Position numbers and translations under genes: made by a program
The notes under the pieces: generated by a model
The model's input: only the letters and a program-made list of their open reading frames with translations
Told to the model about the DNA's origin: nothing
Database searches by the model: none
Origin: Triops longicaudatus
Lineage: Eukaryota > Arthropoda > Branchiopoda > Notostraca > Triopsidae
Direction of reading: 5' to 3'
Assembly (NCBI GenBank): GCA_022885665.1
Contig: JAGQDJ010000088.1
Location: 62,001-126,000 of the forward strand
DNA: 64,000 bases
In this document: positions 23,661 to 36,400 of the stretch, one piece after another
Numbering within the stretch: the first letter of the stretch is position 1
Layout of the letters: each line of letters starts with the position of its first letter

Positions 23661-26600
23661 CTCAAATTTTCCGTCTTTCGCCCTTTTTCAACCCTGACCA
23701 GAACACAAAGTCCATTTCTTGTCGAATTCTTTATTATTATTCTATTTTTTATATGAAAACTGTAAATAAGCATGAACATTTAGTCATTTCTATTATTCCG
23801 TCCTTTAAATACGCTTTTATGCACTAATATTTACGTCGAAGTTTTATTTTACTTACATTTACGTCGAAATTCTATTAATTCACTATAAAAAAAATCAAAT
23901 TATTTAAAACAATGTACTTAATACTCCGCATTTTATAGGTTTGATTATTCGATTTATTTTATACGATGTATTTCTAGTAAGTTTAATTGTTGAATTGGGC
24001 GACAACGCTGAATTAATTCAATTCAGTATTCCACTCCGAGATGGAAGCACAAGAGGGGTGGAAGTCGATCCAAATGTCTAATAGTGGGGGAGAAATCAAA
24101 CGATTGTGTACCTCATTCTTTTTATGTCCTTTTGTATAGGAGATTGCGCAAGTGCAGTGTGTTGAAACTAGCGAGGCTAAGAAAGAAACTCCAGTATAGC
24201 GAATGTTCAGTATTGATTCTTTCGCATTTAAATAACAGCTGGAGAATTTTATCGCCCTTCTTTTTTTTCGACCATTACGGCGCAAGTTCTCGATTTACGT
24301 ACGTCTTCCACTTTCCCCACCCTCATCCTCCAATCTTGCCTTTTTCGGCACTGTTCCACTTCTTTGCACTCACTACACGAATAAACGAACGCATTAAGGT
24401 CAATAATTTACTGACAGGAAAAAAATACCTTGGTCGCGACTGCACTGAAGATCTTTAAATTCTTTAAGACACGCATAAAAATAAGTTATTTTTACACTGT
24501 TTCTAATTACATTAAACTTATTTTACACCGTTCTATTATTTAATTTTTTTAATAATTTCGCTATTTTCTCAAAAATTGTGCCTATGTATTTCAATATGTA
24601 TATTTTTTGTTTCAATTGCATTTTTTGACTTGTATACGTTCGCAGCGAAAGCTTTAGAAACGGAAATTCTGTACATTGATTCACTTCCCGGGAGCCGAAT
24701 TTTTTTATCCACTGCATTTCAATTCAACTTCTTTGCACTGTTTCTCTTTCTTTGGTGTTTTTCGTGATCCTAACGCGCTCTAAACCCTTCTGTTCCTTCT
24801 TTTTACTGTTTGCTTGTGTTCTTTTTAAACAAGAACACATGTGCTAATGTTTTGCTCATCACCATATTGCTTTTCCTCTGCCATTTGCTAAACTGCAGAC
24901 TTTTTACATGGAAAACGGAGTTAAAGGTTATCCAAAGACGGAAAGAAACTTAATAAACTTAGCCATGCTTTTTGCAGTAACACACAAGCCAACATACGAA
25001 AGATATTGACTGCACAATAAAGGAATTTTAGACTCTGTGGTATTTATTCTTCCAATTACAATATTATTGTCCATGTTAATTCGAACTAGATCATTTCACG
25101 TTCTGCATCAGTTTTACGATCTAAAAAACGTTTAAAAATCTTCCTGCCGTCAATAGCCTCCGACATTTTCAAAATAAAAATTAAAAAAATCTCATAGAAA
25201 TTTAAACTGGAAATGCATTAAATTACTTTAGGAAAGAGAATAGGATCAACTTGCATCAATTCGTGTAATTGCAAAACAACCCGTTCAGCACACACTAATC
25301 CTACCAATTACAACCGTACACCCTAAAAGCGTATAAGTTTGTTTGGGTGGCTTACAAGATAAAAACGCATTTAATGCTAGAAGCCACGTGCTACTGGCTT
25401 TTGTGCCTTTAACCCCTTCCTTTCCTCATCCAAAAACCCTGTAAGTCAAAACTTTGCATATAGACACACATAGCTCTCTCCCTGTCGGGTCCCTTTAGCA
25501 ACCCTCTTGCTTCCCTACCGTCTAACTAACCCTTTTATACCACCCCGAGTCCCACTCCACGCTTATGTATGCAAAACAGTTGTGATTCGCTTCACCAACG
25601 TTGTTGGTTGTATAGGATTCAAAGGAAACCCAACACCCCCCTTTTTTCATACCAATATTTTGGTTTATGTCACCGGGTGATAATAGTCTTTACCAGCACA
25701 ACAAGCTTTGATACGAGATATAAACCCTTATCTATGAAAGGTGACGGAAAAATAGTGAATAACACGAGTTAAAGTAGTCTCACAAAGTTATGCAACAGAA
25801 AACCTTTAAAATGGCATTATAATAGTCCCATTATTTTTTGGACAGTGTGTCGTTCAATTAAAAAAATAAAAAAAATAAAGTTAGTTATTCAACAGCATCC
25901 TAATAGCTTCCTAATAGTCTTACTGCTTTCTGGATCGTATATCTTTCTATGAAAAAATAAAAAAAAAATAAGTTATACAACAGAAAACTATTAGTGATAC
26001 TGCACTAACATCGTTACTTTCTGGAGAGGTTTCTTTACATTCACAATTTAAAAAAAAATAAACAATAATCAGAGCAGGAGAGGTTGCGCTCAGAATATGG
26101 ACTTAGGTTGTATGTTGGGGTACGTGCTAAATTCTACGGGCTGTTTTCAAGTGTTTTTTGTTACTTTCGAGTTTTACTTATTTGATTTAAATTTTCTTTA
26201 ACTGTCGCTTAGGAATATTAATACGCTTGCTAATAAGCTTGGCGAGGTATTTGGTGGACTTGTTCTGTTTGGCTTGTCGTATGCAAATGCGTGGCTCCTC
26301 CTCTCCCACGAGATCGCTACACTCGTAAACCTGGCATCTGGTGTTTCTAATTTTCCCCTTTTTATAATTCTTCCAAACTCTCCGCAATCCTTTTTTTTTT
26401 TGTTTTCTTTGTATTTCTTTCTTATACCTCTCTGGCTAAAGCTTCAATTAGTCACCCTTCTTGCCATCTCGGTGTTGCGTATTAACCTTCTGCGCCCTGT
26501 ATTCACGCACGATTTATGGCTTCAGGAAACCAGTTCATCGTTTCTTCCACTGTTCTTTCAACATTTCGAGCCAGAGATCTTGCACAATCCAAGAATAAAT

Positions 26601-29600
26601 CAAACAAATCTTTATAGTAAAACAAATTCTTGTTTAATCGAGTCCACATGAGCCTGGGAAACTTGAACACACCTTCCATGTTTTTCACCATTGCATCTTT
26701 CCTCCTTTCAGCGCGATGCATTTAAGGCATTACACACAGCACAATTCCCTGACCTAACTGCAGGTTCCCATTAACACACACGAATAAATAATGACAAGAT
26801 CCGGACCACTTATTAAAACCAGTAAAAGTACTGTATGTACGTTACGTTTGCGAAATTGTTATGCAAACAACGCCATGTGTTGGTATATACGACCTGACTG
26901 GGCAGAAACACACGCGAAAGATAGCAACGTAGGCAAAAAATATTCAAAAGGTGAGAGTCGTTTCATTCACCAACGTCCTTTCAGTCGTCTTATATATAAA
27001 AAAAAAAAAACTAAGCTTGCGTTCACTTGAAACCATTTAGTCCAGTAATACCCTATTTTAGCGCTGAATTAAGACTCCAAGAATTTCGCTCGCAAGCTTG
27101 TGAACGCATTAAAAAGTGATTGAATCGCATCTAGGAGCTCTTTTTTCAAAGCCATGATTTTATTCGTTCTTTTATTTAATTTTACTACGTATTTCTTTTT
27201 ATTTATTATTATTTTTTATTTTCCCTGTCACTGAACTATTTCTAACTACTTTTTGCATTTAACTTAAAATCTCTTCCACGGTGGACTAAATGACATTCCC
27301 GGTTGGGGTTTGGTCTCTTTTTCTTTGTTGTCTTCCTTCTTCGGTTTCGACTTTTTGTTGCTTTTCTGGGTCATTTGTTGTTTTACGCACGTTCCTGCAC
27401 CGATGAAAACCACCAAAATGGGCTGTGGTCACTTTATCTTCTACACACGTGAAACATAACATAACCAAAAAGATGTCACTTGAGAGGGCCTTGTGTCTAA
27501 GTATGTGAGCATGTGAGTGTGTGTTGCGTCTCAGGGACATAGAGGGGGAACAGAATCGAGAAAGCTTCTCGGTGTCCAGCTTATCGACTCGCATTCCTTA
27601 CTCCTGTCCATGCCTTCTACATCTTCCCTGGAATACTCGGAATCCTTCAGAAACCTTCAAGTGTGCCAAAGCGTTGTTTCCTACCAATCCGTTAATAATT
27701 ATTGCAAAATGATGACGGATTCATGTGAAACTTGTGTTACGCTCAGTTCATTATACCAGAAGCTTTTTTAGTACATTTGCATAACTCGGAACATTGAAAT
27801 CCGTCTAGTAAAGCCAGTAACTCGTTATAAAAGGGTTCGTTACAATACGATTCTACTCTAGATAAAGTGTACGTCCCATTTCACGTAGGTGTGCATGCCA
27901 TAAGTATAAGACTTAGGGTTCGCACAGTACAGTCATTATGTGACAGTCGCTTCTTTGTTGCTTAATTATTCATATTTTATTTATTTTTTATCTTATTTTT
28001 ATTCGTTTCATGATTTATTTAATTACGTAGTGACTGGTAGAAAAACGACTCGAAACGAGTTGGAGAAGCAACGGTTTAGGTTTCCATTTTTTCTTCACTG
28101 GAAAAAGGGAGTTGTATGAGTTACAGCGTTCTTTTAAGCGAGTACGGTGCGGTGTCGCTTGTCGCGTAGCATTACATGTCAAGGTGGTCATTTGCGCTCT
28201 GCTGTCTAAAAATGTTAGCTCGATGGTCATAAACTGAGCCACACCTGAACTTGTATGACGTCAGCTTTTTCTTCAACTTTCGTGTATCGCCCATCTTTCT
28301 CATTTACATCTGTGTTCTCTGTCGATCTCCACTAGCACCGAAACGGAGCTCCCCATTAGCACCTCTTTCAGGAATCTTCACATAGCATCCTGGCATTCAG
28401 GCCTTTCTTGAGAAATTTAGCCAGAAATTTCCGAATATTTCATCACAGCTGCCGTGATTTCGAAACCCTAAAATCTTAAAATGCTTAAATTTTTCGTACC
28501 TGTCTGCGTGAGCCTCCAGTGTGATGCAACTGCTCACAATCTTATTTCGAATAAAAAATATTTTGAAAAAATATTTCAAAATATTTGAAAAACTAATACA
28601 CGCAATAAATACAATATAATACATAAATTAGCATAAGACAAATACTAAATTAACAAAACAAACTAAATTATTCTAAATTGAATTTAAAATAGATCTCATT
28701 GAGTTAATTCCTAAATATTAATAAGAATACTAAATGTTAGAAACTTCGGAAATTACGGTCCACCACACTCCCATTTTGCAAATTAATCCTTTCTAAATAT
28801 AAATTCAATTTCGCAAAATCGTTCAATCACCCAAACCATTACGACTCTTCAATCTTCTTCATCTGAAATGGTCGATTTCCTCATTCCGTGAAGTCAAGTT
28901 TAAAAAAGTTCTTCCAGCTAATCCTTCATCTTTTTTTTAGTTTCATTCCTTTGGTTTTTGTTCTCCAGAACTCAGCATGATCTTCATCTCTAACTGTTCT
29001 AAGAATTGCGTCCTGTGGAAACTCACCTTTCCTAACACACGACTCTCCCCTTCGAAAAAGAAGGTCCAAAAACTAATGAGTGCCGCCAAAAAATGGAAGA
29101 AATTTTGGGCGGAAGGTGAAAACTTTAATGGATGGTAAGTCCGTAGAAACGCAAGTTTTGGTGCCACAACTCACGAAAAAAAGAAGAGCCCGGCTAAGAA
29201 GGCTCTTTCTTTCTCTTTCTCGCTGCTAGGTAAGATGGATATCTTTAACCCAGCACTAATTAAAGTCTAATTACCGCCTTTTCCCTTCTGCGCTCTCTTT
29301 CGTACTTGAACTTTTTCTGTTCTCGCACCCAAAACTTCGGTGTGTCTTAGGGGCTCCGGATGCCTTACAGCTCAGCTTTGGGCAATGCAACACGTATGAT
29401 ACGAAACTTAACATTTCTGAACTGCTGTGTCAAAAGCTGCGTCAAAACTGAAAATAAATTCTACAAGAAAACACTTGAGTATTTTTCAAATATTTTAACG
29501 GTTGCACGAAAAATTATCTTTTAAAAATTATTTTCCTTGCTAGAAAACGTGAAACAGAACACAAGCGAGCTTGTTAACAGACATAATTGCTCTTCAAAAG

Positions 29601-30470
29601 GGACTCATTAACCTCCGGGGAAAGATGTGTCAACATGTTACTTTTTCTGTTGTTGTCGTAGTCGTACGTCAGAATAACAGTGAAAAAAAAAATTCTTTTA
29701 GGTCGAGAAATTAAAAGATTTTGTTATCAGATTAAGGGAAACGAGCCGTCAAGGTGGGCTGGAAGAAAATGATGAAGAAAAGGTAAGGCCTATTGTTTTT
29801 TTAATAGTTGGGGAATTTTCGTACGAATCATCAGAAGTGCACGCCTACGGAGCATTTCTTCGAGGTTTTATCAGTTTTCTGCTTCTTTAGTGTTTTGACT
29901 AAAGCTGTAGTTAACGTAATCTTAAATAAGATTTAGGCCTAAACATGAATAAAAGCGACAGTAACAAAGAAAAGTTTGTACCTTTGAGTTCGGTGATAAG
30001 ATTTCCAAGAATTTTGACACTTTCCGTTCTCTCCAGGCAATAAAGTTTCAATACGCTTTATATTCATTAATCCTTGCGTTTGTTAAATCACTGAACTTAG
30101 TTTTCAAAATTTCACACCATTTTTGTTTGCACCCAAAACACTCCAAATTTTTCTCGCAATTTCAAACATTTTCGGTTAAGAAATGCTCCAACTTTTAGCT
30201 TTCGAAAACTAGCAAGAAACCAACGTCCTTTTACACACGTAGATTCACGTACGTCGGCTTGTCTTTCATTCTTAAAAAAAAAAAAAACAATAACTTCTCC
30301 AGTCAGCGCAAAAGTTGGAGGTATTCACTGAAAATTTGGCTTTTTTCACGTTGTCGGAATTTCGGGAAGCTTTATCTTCTTTAAATTAAATAACGGCATG
30401 AAAACGTCAGAAATCACTAAACAATCACATAAATAATGCCGAAACTACGAAAGAAAGAACACGTATTCCG
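23661..30470. other. AT-rich non-coding DNA, no gene supported
   Basis: Long A/T-rich stretches (for example 23730-24010, 24450-24620, 25800-26060, 28550-28720). All open frames are short and their translations are rich in F/L/K/N/S/I, as expected of random AT-rich sequence. I see no RNA gene or transposase. Confidence 0.6.
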
Positions 30471-30519
30471 CTTAGGATATACACAAGCGCTGTACACACA
30501 ACACTATTTTTGTTTCGAA

Positions 30520-30860
30520 AACGTTCTCAGCGTAGCCTCGAACTGAACCTCCGACAACGGCTGACGAGCAACTGACGGCCGCGCGCCGGCCATGGACTTT
30601 GAAACTCCCCGCATGAACCGTGGCTAAGCTCCGGGACCTGTCCAGTGCACACACACAACTGGTTGAGGTGGGAAGGAGGGGGGAAGACCCAGAATGGGGG
30701 CAGAGACGCGGCCACAACACAACACGGTGAGCAGCGAACTCTATAGCGTACCGACTAATAAAAGCGGAGCTCCTGTCCTGTGTTGGTTGGTACAGTAGTT
30801 AAAAGGTTGCACAGACTCGGCTAGCTAGCCGAGCCCCTTGGCCGGGGTTGCTGCACGTTC
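30520..30860. promoter_or_regulatory. CpG-rich island, possible promoter
   Basis: This is one of the most G+C- and CpG-rich non-coding intervals upstream of the gene. It includes GGCCGCGCGCCGGCC at about 30580-30594. On the minus strand there are two TCAGTT initiator-like hexamers nearby (about 30541-30578), but I see no clear TATA or downstream element. It could be a promoter of the ZFHX 5' leader, about 15 kb upstream of the coding start, or simply a composition island. Confidence 0.25.
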
Positions 30861-30863
30861 TTG

Positions 30864-30925
30864 GGCAAAACAAACTGGGACGCTACCCGCTTGCTTTCCA
30901 CTGCCGCTGTCTCACATTTTTCCAC
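30864..30925. repeat. Dispersed hairpin element, copy 1
   Basis: AAACTGGGACGCTACCCGCTT, a short spacer, then CACTGCCGCTGTCTCAC. It matches the copy at 31131-31188 at most positions, including the ACCCGCTT and CACTGCC inner blocks. The arms pair imperfectly. Confidence 0.55.
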
Positions 30926-31130
30926 AAACAACTTCGTTCGCTGATCTTGAAACGGGGGTATAACGTTACCCTCATAAACCATGGGTGAAGACTGAAGGAG
31001 GATCAACTGTGGTACTCATTTAAACTAAAACCATGGAGCACTTTGCACGTGTGTTTTAAAAAGTGAGCTAAAACCACGGATAAGCTTACTATAGTTAAAA
31101 GTTGCCTGGCTGGGTGCGCTACATGGTGCT

Positions 31131-31188
31131 AGGCATAAAAAACTGGGACACTACCCGCTTAATTCGTCACTGCCGGTGTCCCAGTTTG
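31131..31188. repeat. Dispersed hairpin element, copy 2
   Basis: The left arm AAACTGGGACAC and right arm GTGTCCCAGTTT are perfect reverse complements around a loop with ACCCGCTT and CACTGCC. CATAAAA precedes the left arm. It is the best-preserved hairpin in the window. Confidence 0.65.
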
Positions 31189-31199
31189 GTCCTGTTAAA

Positions 31200-34100
31200 A
31201 TTTACCAGGCTCTTCTTTTCTACTTTTTTCTGTCGTTATTGCGTTTTTCTATTTTGAAACCATTGTAGTCATTGAGTGCTATATTTATTGTAATATTTGC
31301 TGCTACAGTATCATGCCAGTAAGGTAAAATATTTTAAAATTATGGCCGACAATTAATTACCCATATATTAATTCCGGTATCTTTGAATAAGATTTGGTCA
31401 ATAATCAACAATGAAGCATTGTCTGAAGTCTTGACGGGCACTGTCTCTTCCTTATCTTCAGAGTGCAAACTTCGAACTCCTCTAATTTTCTTCCGAAAGT
31501 TCATTTAGTTTTTTTTCAATCACTGTCATTTTTCCTTAGTTTTGTTTTTCTTACAAAAACGGCAATGCTTATGTCGTTATTCATTTAAAGTAATAGAAAA
31601 AATAATTATACCGCCGAATCTTGTTATTATTTCATTTTGCTACACTTCACACAGTAAAAAGTGTCGTTCGCTCTTAATTCGTTTCCAACAATTCTTTCGC
31701 TTATTAACGCATTTTGTCTTACTCAGTTCAAAATTGCAATCTATTATTATTTGGAATTCGCAAACGCCGGATTCTACACGCATTAATCACGTTTTACGAG
31801 CCCAAAAAACTACTTAAAGTTTGCTTGTCCTTCCGTAAATGTGTAGTGCCGTATCTCTCATTTGGCAGAGGGTTGAAGGTGAGGTGGCAAGGGGGTGGTG
31901 GTGGGGTGCAAATAGGCCACGTGTGTACACCAAACGAGGAAGAGGGGGTGGGAAACAGGGTAAAAAGGTTCTTCTTTGGGGGTGAGGGGCATCGCTACAG
32001 CGGCATTACGGTCAAGATGTGTCCGTCTTCCTCTTTTCATTGCTTTCTTAGGTGCGTGTATGTGGGTAACAGAGATTTTGACACCCAGGGAACAGGGGCA
32101 CCGAAATTTCCGAAAAGGAGGGGAAGATTTTTAATCCCTCTCTCCCTGATTTTACCCCATCGGCATATACAGTATACCCAGGATCTCCTTTTTATATACA
32201 ACGTGGCCAAGTAGAAGAGAGAGGTTGGGGTGGGCTGAGCTTTTGATTTGATTCAGGTGAGATATCGGGTTTTAGGGGAGGACATAAGAGTGAGTGAAAG
32301 ACTAGCTAAGAAGACAAAAAGTAAGATGGACGAGCGCAAAGCCAAAGAAAGAGACACAAGAGAAGGTTAGAGGGAGTGTTAAAGAAAAGAGAGACCTGCC
32401 AGAGGATTTCGGCTACAACTATTCCGACAGAGACCCACAAAACCTTCGCTTTCGATACCCCGGACCTGTTGGGCAAAGACGGTCCCAAAGTAAAGTCGAA
32501 AGTGCCCCACCAGAAATTTTTTATGGGGCGGTCCTTTGGGCTTCTAAAGGGTTAATTTGATCAAAAGACGAGAGACTGTATACACGGAGAGTTAAAAGGC
32601 TGCGGCGTTTCTCTTCTTTTTTAGCTGTCCCTTCAGCGCGTCTATCTTAACCCCAATTTCTTAGCTTTATTCCCCGCCATTTTTTGCTCCTGGATAAAGG
32701 AATTAAACTTCGCAAGAAACAGGGTTAGCGAAAAGGTTGGTGAATTTGGGAGAAAATCCTTGCAAAATTGCACCCGAGAGCCAAGGTAGAGTATCTGCAG
32801 GCTTTTTAGGATAAAAGTGTTCGATGGCCAGAGGCGCTGGACTGAAACGACATTGGACAGTGAAGTAAAGGGAGTCGTGGCGAGATACGGCAAGCCGAGG
32901 CAACCGTGGTCGGCCCGGGCACGCGGTCGGTTGAAGCTTCGCTAGGTTCGTTTCAAAACTTTTCGCTTTTTTTCGGATGTTTTTCCAGTGTTATGAGTGT
33001 AATAAAAAGCGTATGGGTTGTAGCAAAAGTTCACAGAGTTAAAAGCATTCTCGACGAGTGGAGTTAACCGGGAGTAAACACTGTTTCCCTTATTTTTATT
33101 TTGACAAAAGCTTGTTGTTTTTAAGACTTCCGTTAATGTAAACCAATCGATTTTTTTAGGGGAGGGATTTGTGGCTCTTGGGTGTAGTTGTCGATTTTGG
33201 AGTAGTGTATGTAGATAATGTATGCGAAGAGCATACTTCTTGGCATTCCGCGTGCGCGTTCCTCAAACCTGCTCTCATTTGTTCACTAAAACTTTGGAAA
33301 AAGGAAATATGTGCAGATGTGCACACTTTGCTCCAACTACGTATAAAGTATACGGAGAAGTCTCCTGGGGACTAACAAGTGCGGTTTTATGCCTGTTTTG
33401 TCGTCTCGAAACAACCTGAACTTGCTGTAGTATCTCTTATCAGTTACTCAAATGCTTCAATCACGGTTTCACATACGGTTTTCTCAGGAACTTTGCACCA
33501 AAGTAAAGCAAAAATTATTTTAAAAAACGGCAGCTTACCAAATTCCGCTATTCTAACCGCCAAGAACAGGGTAAACGCGAAAAATCTTGTGAATCACGGG
33601 AAATTTCTAGAAGAAAACAACAAAACATTCTGTTAAGATTTCTGAAATTATTATTTTCAACAAGAAGTTCAATTACATGTACTACTAAATATGTATCTTA
33701 AGAATTCCTTCTCCTTTTTTAAAAAATGTCTGTGCTCTTAGGCTTGATTATGTCAAGTTCTAGTACGTGATTGTGCATGATATTAGCATTTAACCTATGA
33801 TGAGGTTGCTTTATCGCTTGACCTGACATTTGACCCCGTTTGACCTGACCTGACATCGCCGAGTCTGGCCTATATTCAATAATTGTCACATGTTCTCGTC
33901 TATCTTTCCCTCTTCTCATACACGCACTTTATTACACAAAAGCTAAGCTTCAAAATACTGTAAATATCTTAAGCTTGAAACTTATTTTGCGTATTGGACA
34001 TTAGCAAGCTCGACTTTGAGAGAAAATCTTTAGTTTTGTACAAAGAAAACAGACTAGAAAGTAATTATGAACACGATTAAGTTTGAAATAAAACTCCGGG

Positions 34101-36400
34101 AAATTAGCTTAAAAATCAGCGAAAAAGTCTCCATTTTAAATTCTTGAACAAATCCCTAAAAACGTGTAAGACTGTTTCTTGGAATGCTGCAAACAGGAAT
34201 TTTCCGAGTAAGCCGAAACAGAACGAGTGAACGAAGGCTACTCCACAGAGAGAAAAGAAATCTAATCGACTCTTTGGGGGTAAAAATGTTGGGCTGGTGG
34301 CTCCTTGAGGACCCCCATATAGCTGTTGATGAATGCTATGGCCAGAATACCCGCAGAGAGCGAAACGCTGCGTTTTGATGAGAAGACCTGATTATTGGAA
34401 GGAATGTCGAAACGGAAAACATGCAAATTAAGTATATATTTTCGTTTCCAACAACGTTTGGCTATTGCCAGCTCCCTTTCACAATCCTTATAACCTTTCA
34501 TACACGCTTACTATAACGCTCATGATCACTGCTAACAACTCCTCCTTCCCACCTCCAAAGACGAACATTTCCTCCCCCCTGTACCCCCCCCCAAAAACCG
34601 CATTTCGCGAGCTAAGAGCGCAACAAAAGCAAATTTGATTGTGCGAGAGCGCAAAAAGTGACAATGAAGAAGAAAGATGAACGAGAAAGGTAACCTAAAG
34701 GAGGAAAATAAAGATAATATCTAAAGCAATTTGGAAGCGATAATCAGTGCAAATATGCAAGTGTTGGAGGCAGAGCGATGTAACAAGTATTTTTCTTTAG
34801 CCATTTCCAGCATGCATTTTCACCCTTGCTTGACTACAGGGTGTTTTTTTGGTGGTGGAATGGGCGTATTAATATGTACTGGCGCGATGCCACCCAAATC
34901 AGCAAGGGGTTCGATGAGATGACATAGTCTGCATACCTGGCACACCATGACCCAAATGAACCAACCAAGAAGAACCATTATCCAACGTGTAGAAGATATG
35001 TATGTATATGGTCACTCTCTCAAACCTTTAAGAACTCGAGCCGTTATCCTTCTTTTCCGAACTTTATTTTTGCTTCGTTGGCAAGTTTTGAGCTTGATTT
35101 TCTCTATCTCTTTTTTTTGTGTATTTTTATTACGGACTCTCTTGATTTTTTTTCACAATATGCACACGGGCGGAAAGCTTTAGGGATTCCAAGTTCATTT
35201 AGAGAGTTTTGAAGACTGGTCATTCGGTAGAGAGCAGTTGCCAGGAAGAAGACAATGCGTAGTGTTATTTTATAGCACAGGTGAGGATGAGCGATGAAGC
35301 AGCTCACCGCCACCACCCAAAATGCTTGGGAAATTTATGCGCAGACTAAAACCAACAATGACGAATGCTAAATGCTGACTGGACTGACCACCTCCGGGCC
35401 GCGGATGAAAGAATGCAGACGACTTTAGACAAATATAGTCAACAATTTCACTTTTTCCACATAAGATTCTCCCCGAATGGCTACCAACTTCTATTTGCGT
35501 TTCAAAATGTGTCAGCAAATCTTAAAAACGCTCAAGTTGCCTTAATTCCGCCCTTAAATCTCGTGAGATGCTAAGTTATCTCTTGGAATTCGGAGTCCTC
35601 AGGTTCAAATCTCTTTAAGATAACTTTACTAAACTTGCGTTTAATTCACTTGCTTAATTTCTTTAAAATTTGATGGTTAATTTTTGTTAACGTGTTTCAC
35701 TTTTATAGTTTTTATAGCAAAATTGTATTTTCTTAGTTAATTTCTTAATTTCAGGGCAAAAGACTGTGACAAAAATGTGTGAATTCGAGTAGACAATAAC
35801 GGTTTGGATATCATGGTATACATGTGCCTTCACGGGTTCGTTTAGAAGGCTTATCTCATCAGTAACATAAGAAGAAAGACTTTTCTGAAGGTTTAGATGG
35901 CGGGTGAAGGTAAGAAAGAGAATTTGTTTGCGCTTTTGGTACTCGTTTGGCTTTTGAAACGGGCTGAGTGGGTGGGCAAGGAACGAGAGGGTGGCCGGGG
36001 GTTAAGATAGGGTGGATTTAAGGGGGGAGAAGGTTATGGACCTGAGCCAAAAGGGCCTGAACTCGAGATTTGCCCATTGTCACCTTTCCACCTCCCCTCT
36101 TTTCTGCCGAAATGCTTCATTCTCGCCATCTTCTAAACAAGGCAAAGATCACATTTGCATATCTTGCCATGACACCGAAGCAAAGAGCCCCGTGACTTTG
36201 GAAAAGCAACAAGAAGAGAAAAGGGACGGACCCCTCTAACGCTGACACTTGGCCATTGTCGCCTTAAACTGATGAGCATAACTCTTTCCTGGAGAAGAGA
36301 GAAAGAAACCAGTAAAGAAGAGACCAAAAGGACGACTTGCTCTTTCCTCTTTCGTATTAACAGCTTTTGGGTACCCAGCGACACAAAGCTTTTCATCCTA
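31200..36400. other. Non-coding DNA with balanced-composition islands
   Basis: Islands of mixed composition occur near 31840-32560, 32860-32950 and 35880-36330, within AT-rich DNA. A 166-codon frame at 31714-32214 (+) crosses a G-rich stretch and has no recognisable domain. Degenerate tRNA-like text (GGTTCAAATCTC) lies near 35600-35615. No gene is supported. Confidence 0.5.

Noticed and set aside
31714..32214. 166-codon + strand frame
   Set aside because: Low-complexity Gly run and AT-rich start, with no domain or splice support. More likely chance in a G-rich island.
35570..35640. Possible tRNA gene at GGTTCAAATCTC
   Set aside because: The T-stem does not pair, and no A-box or acceptor stem is found at the right distance.
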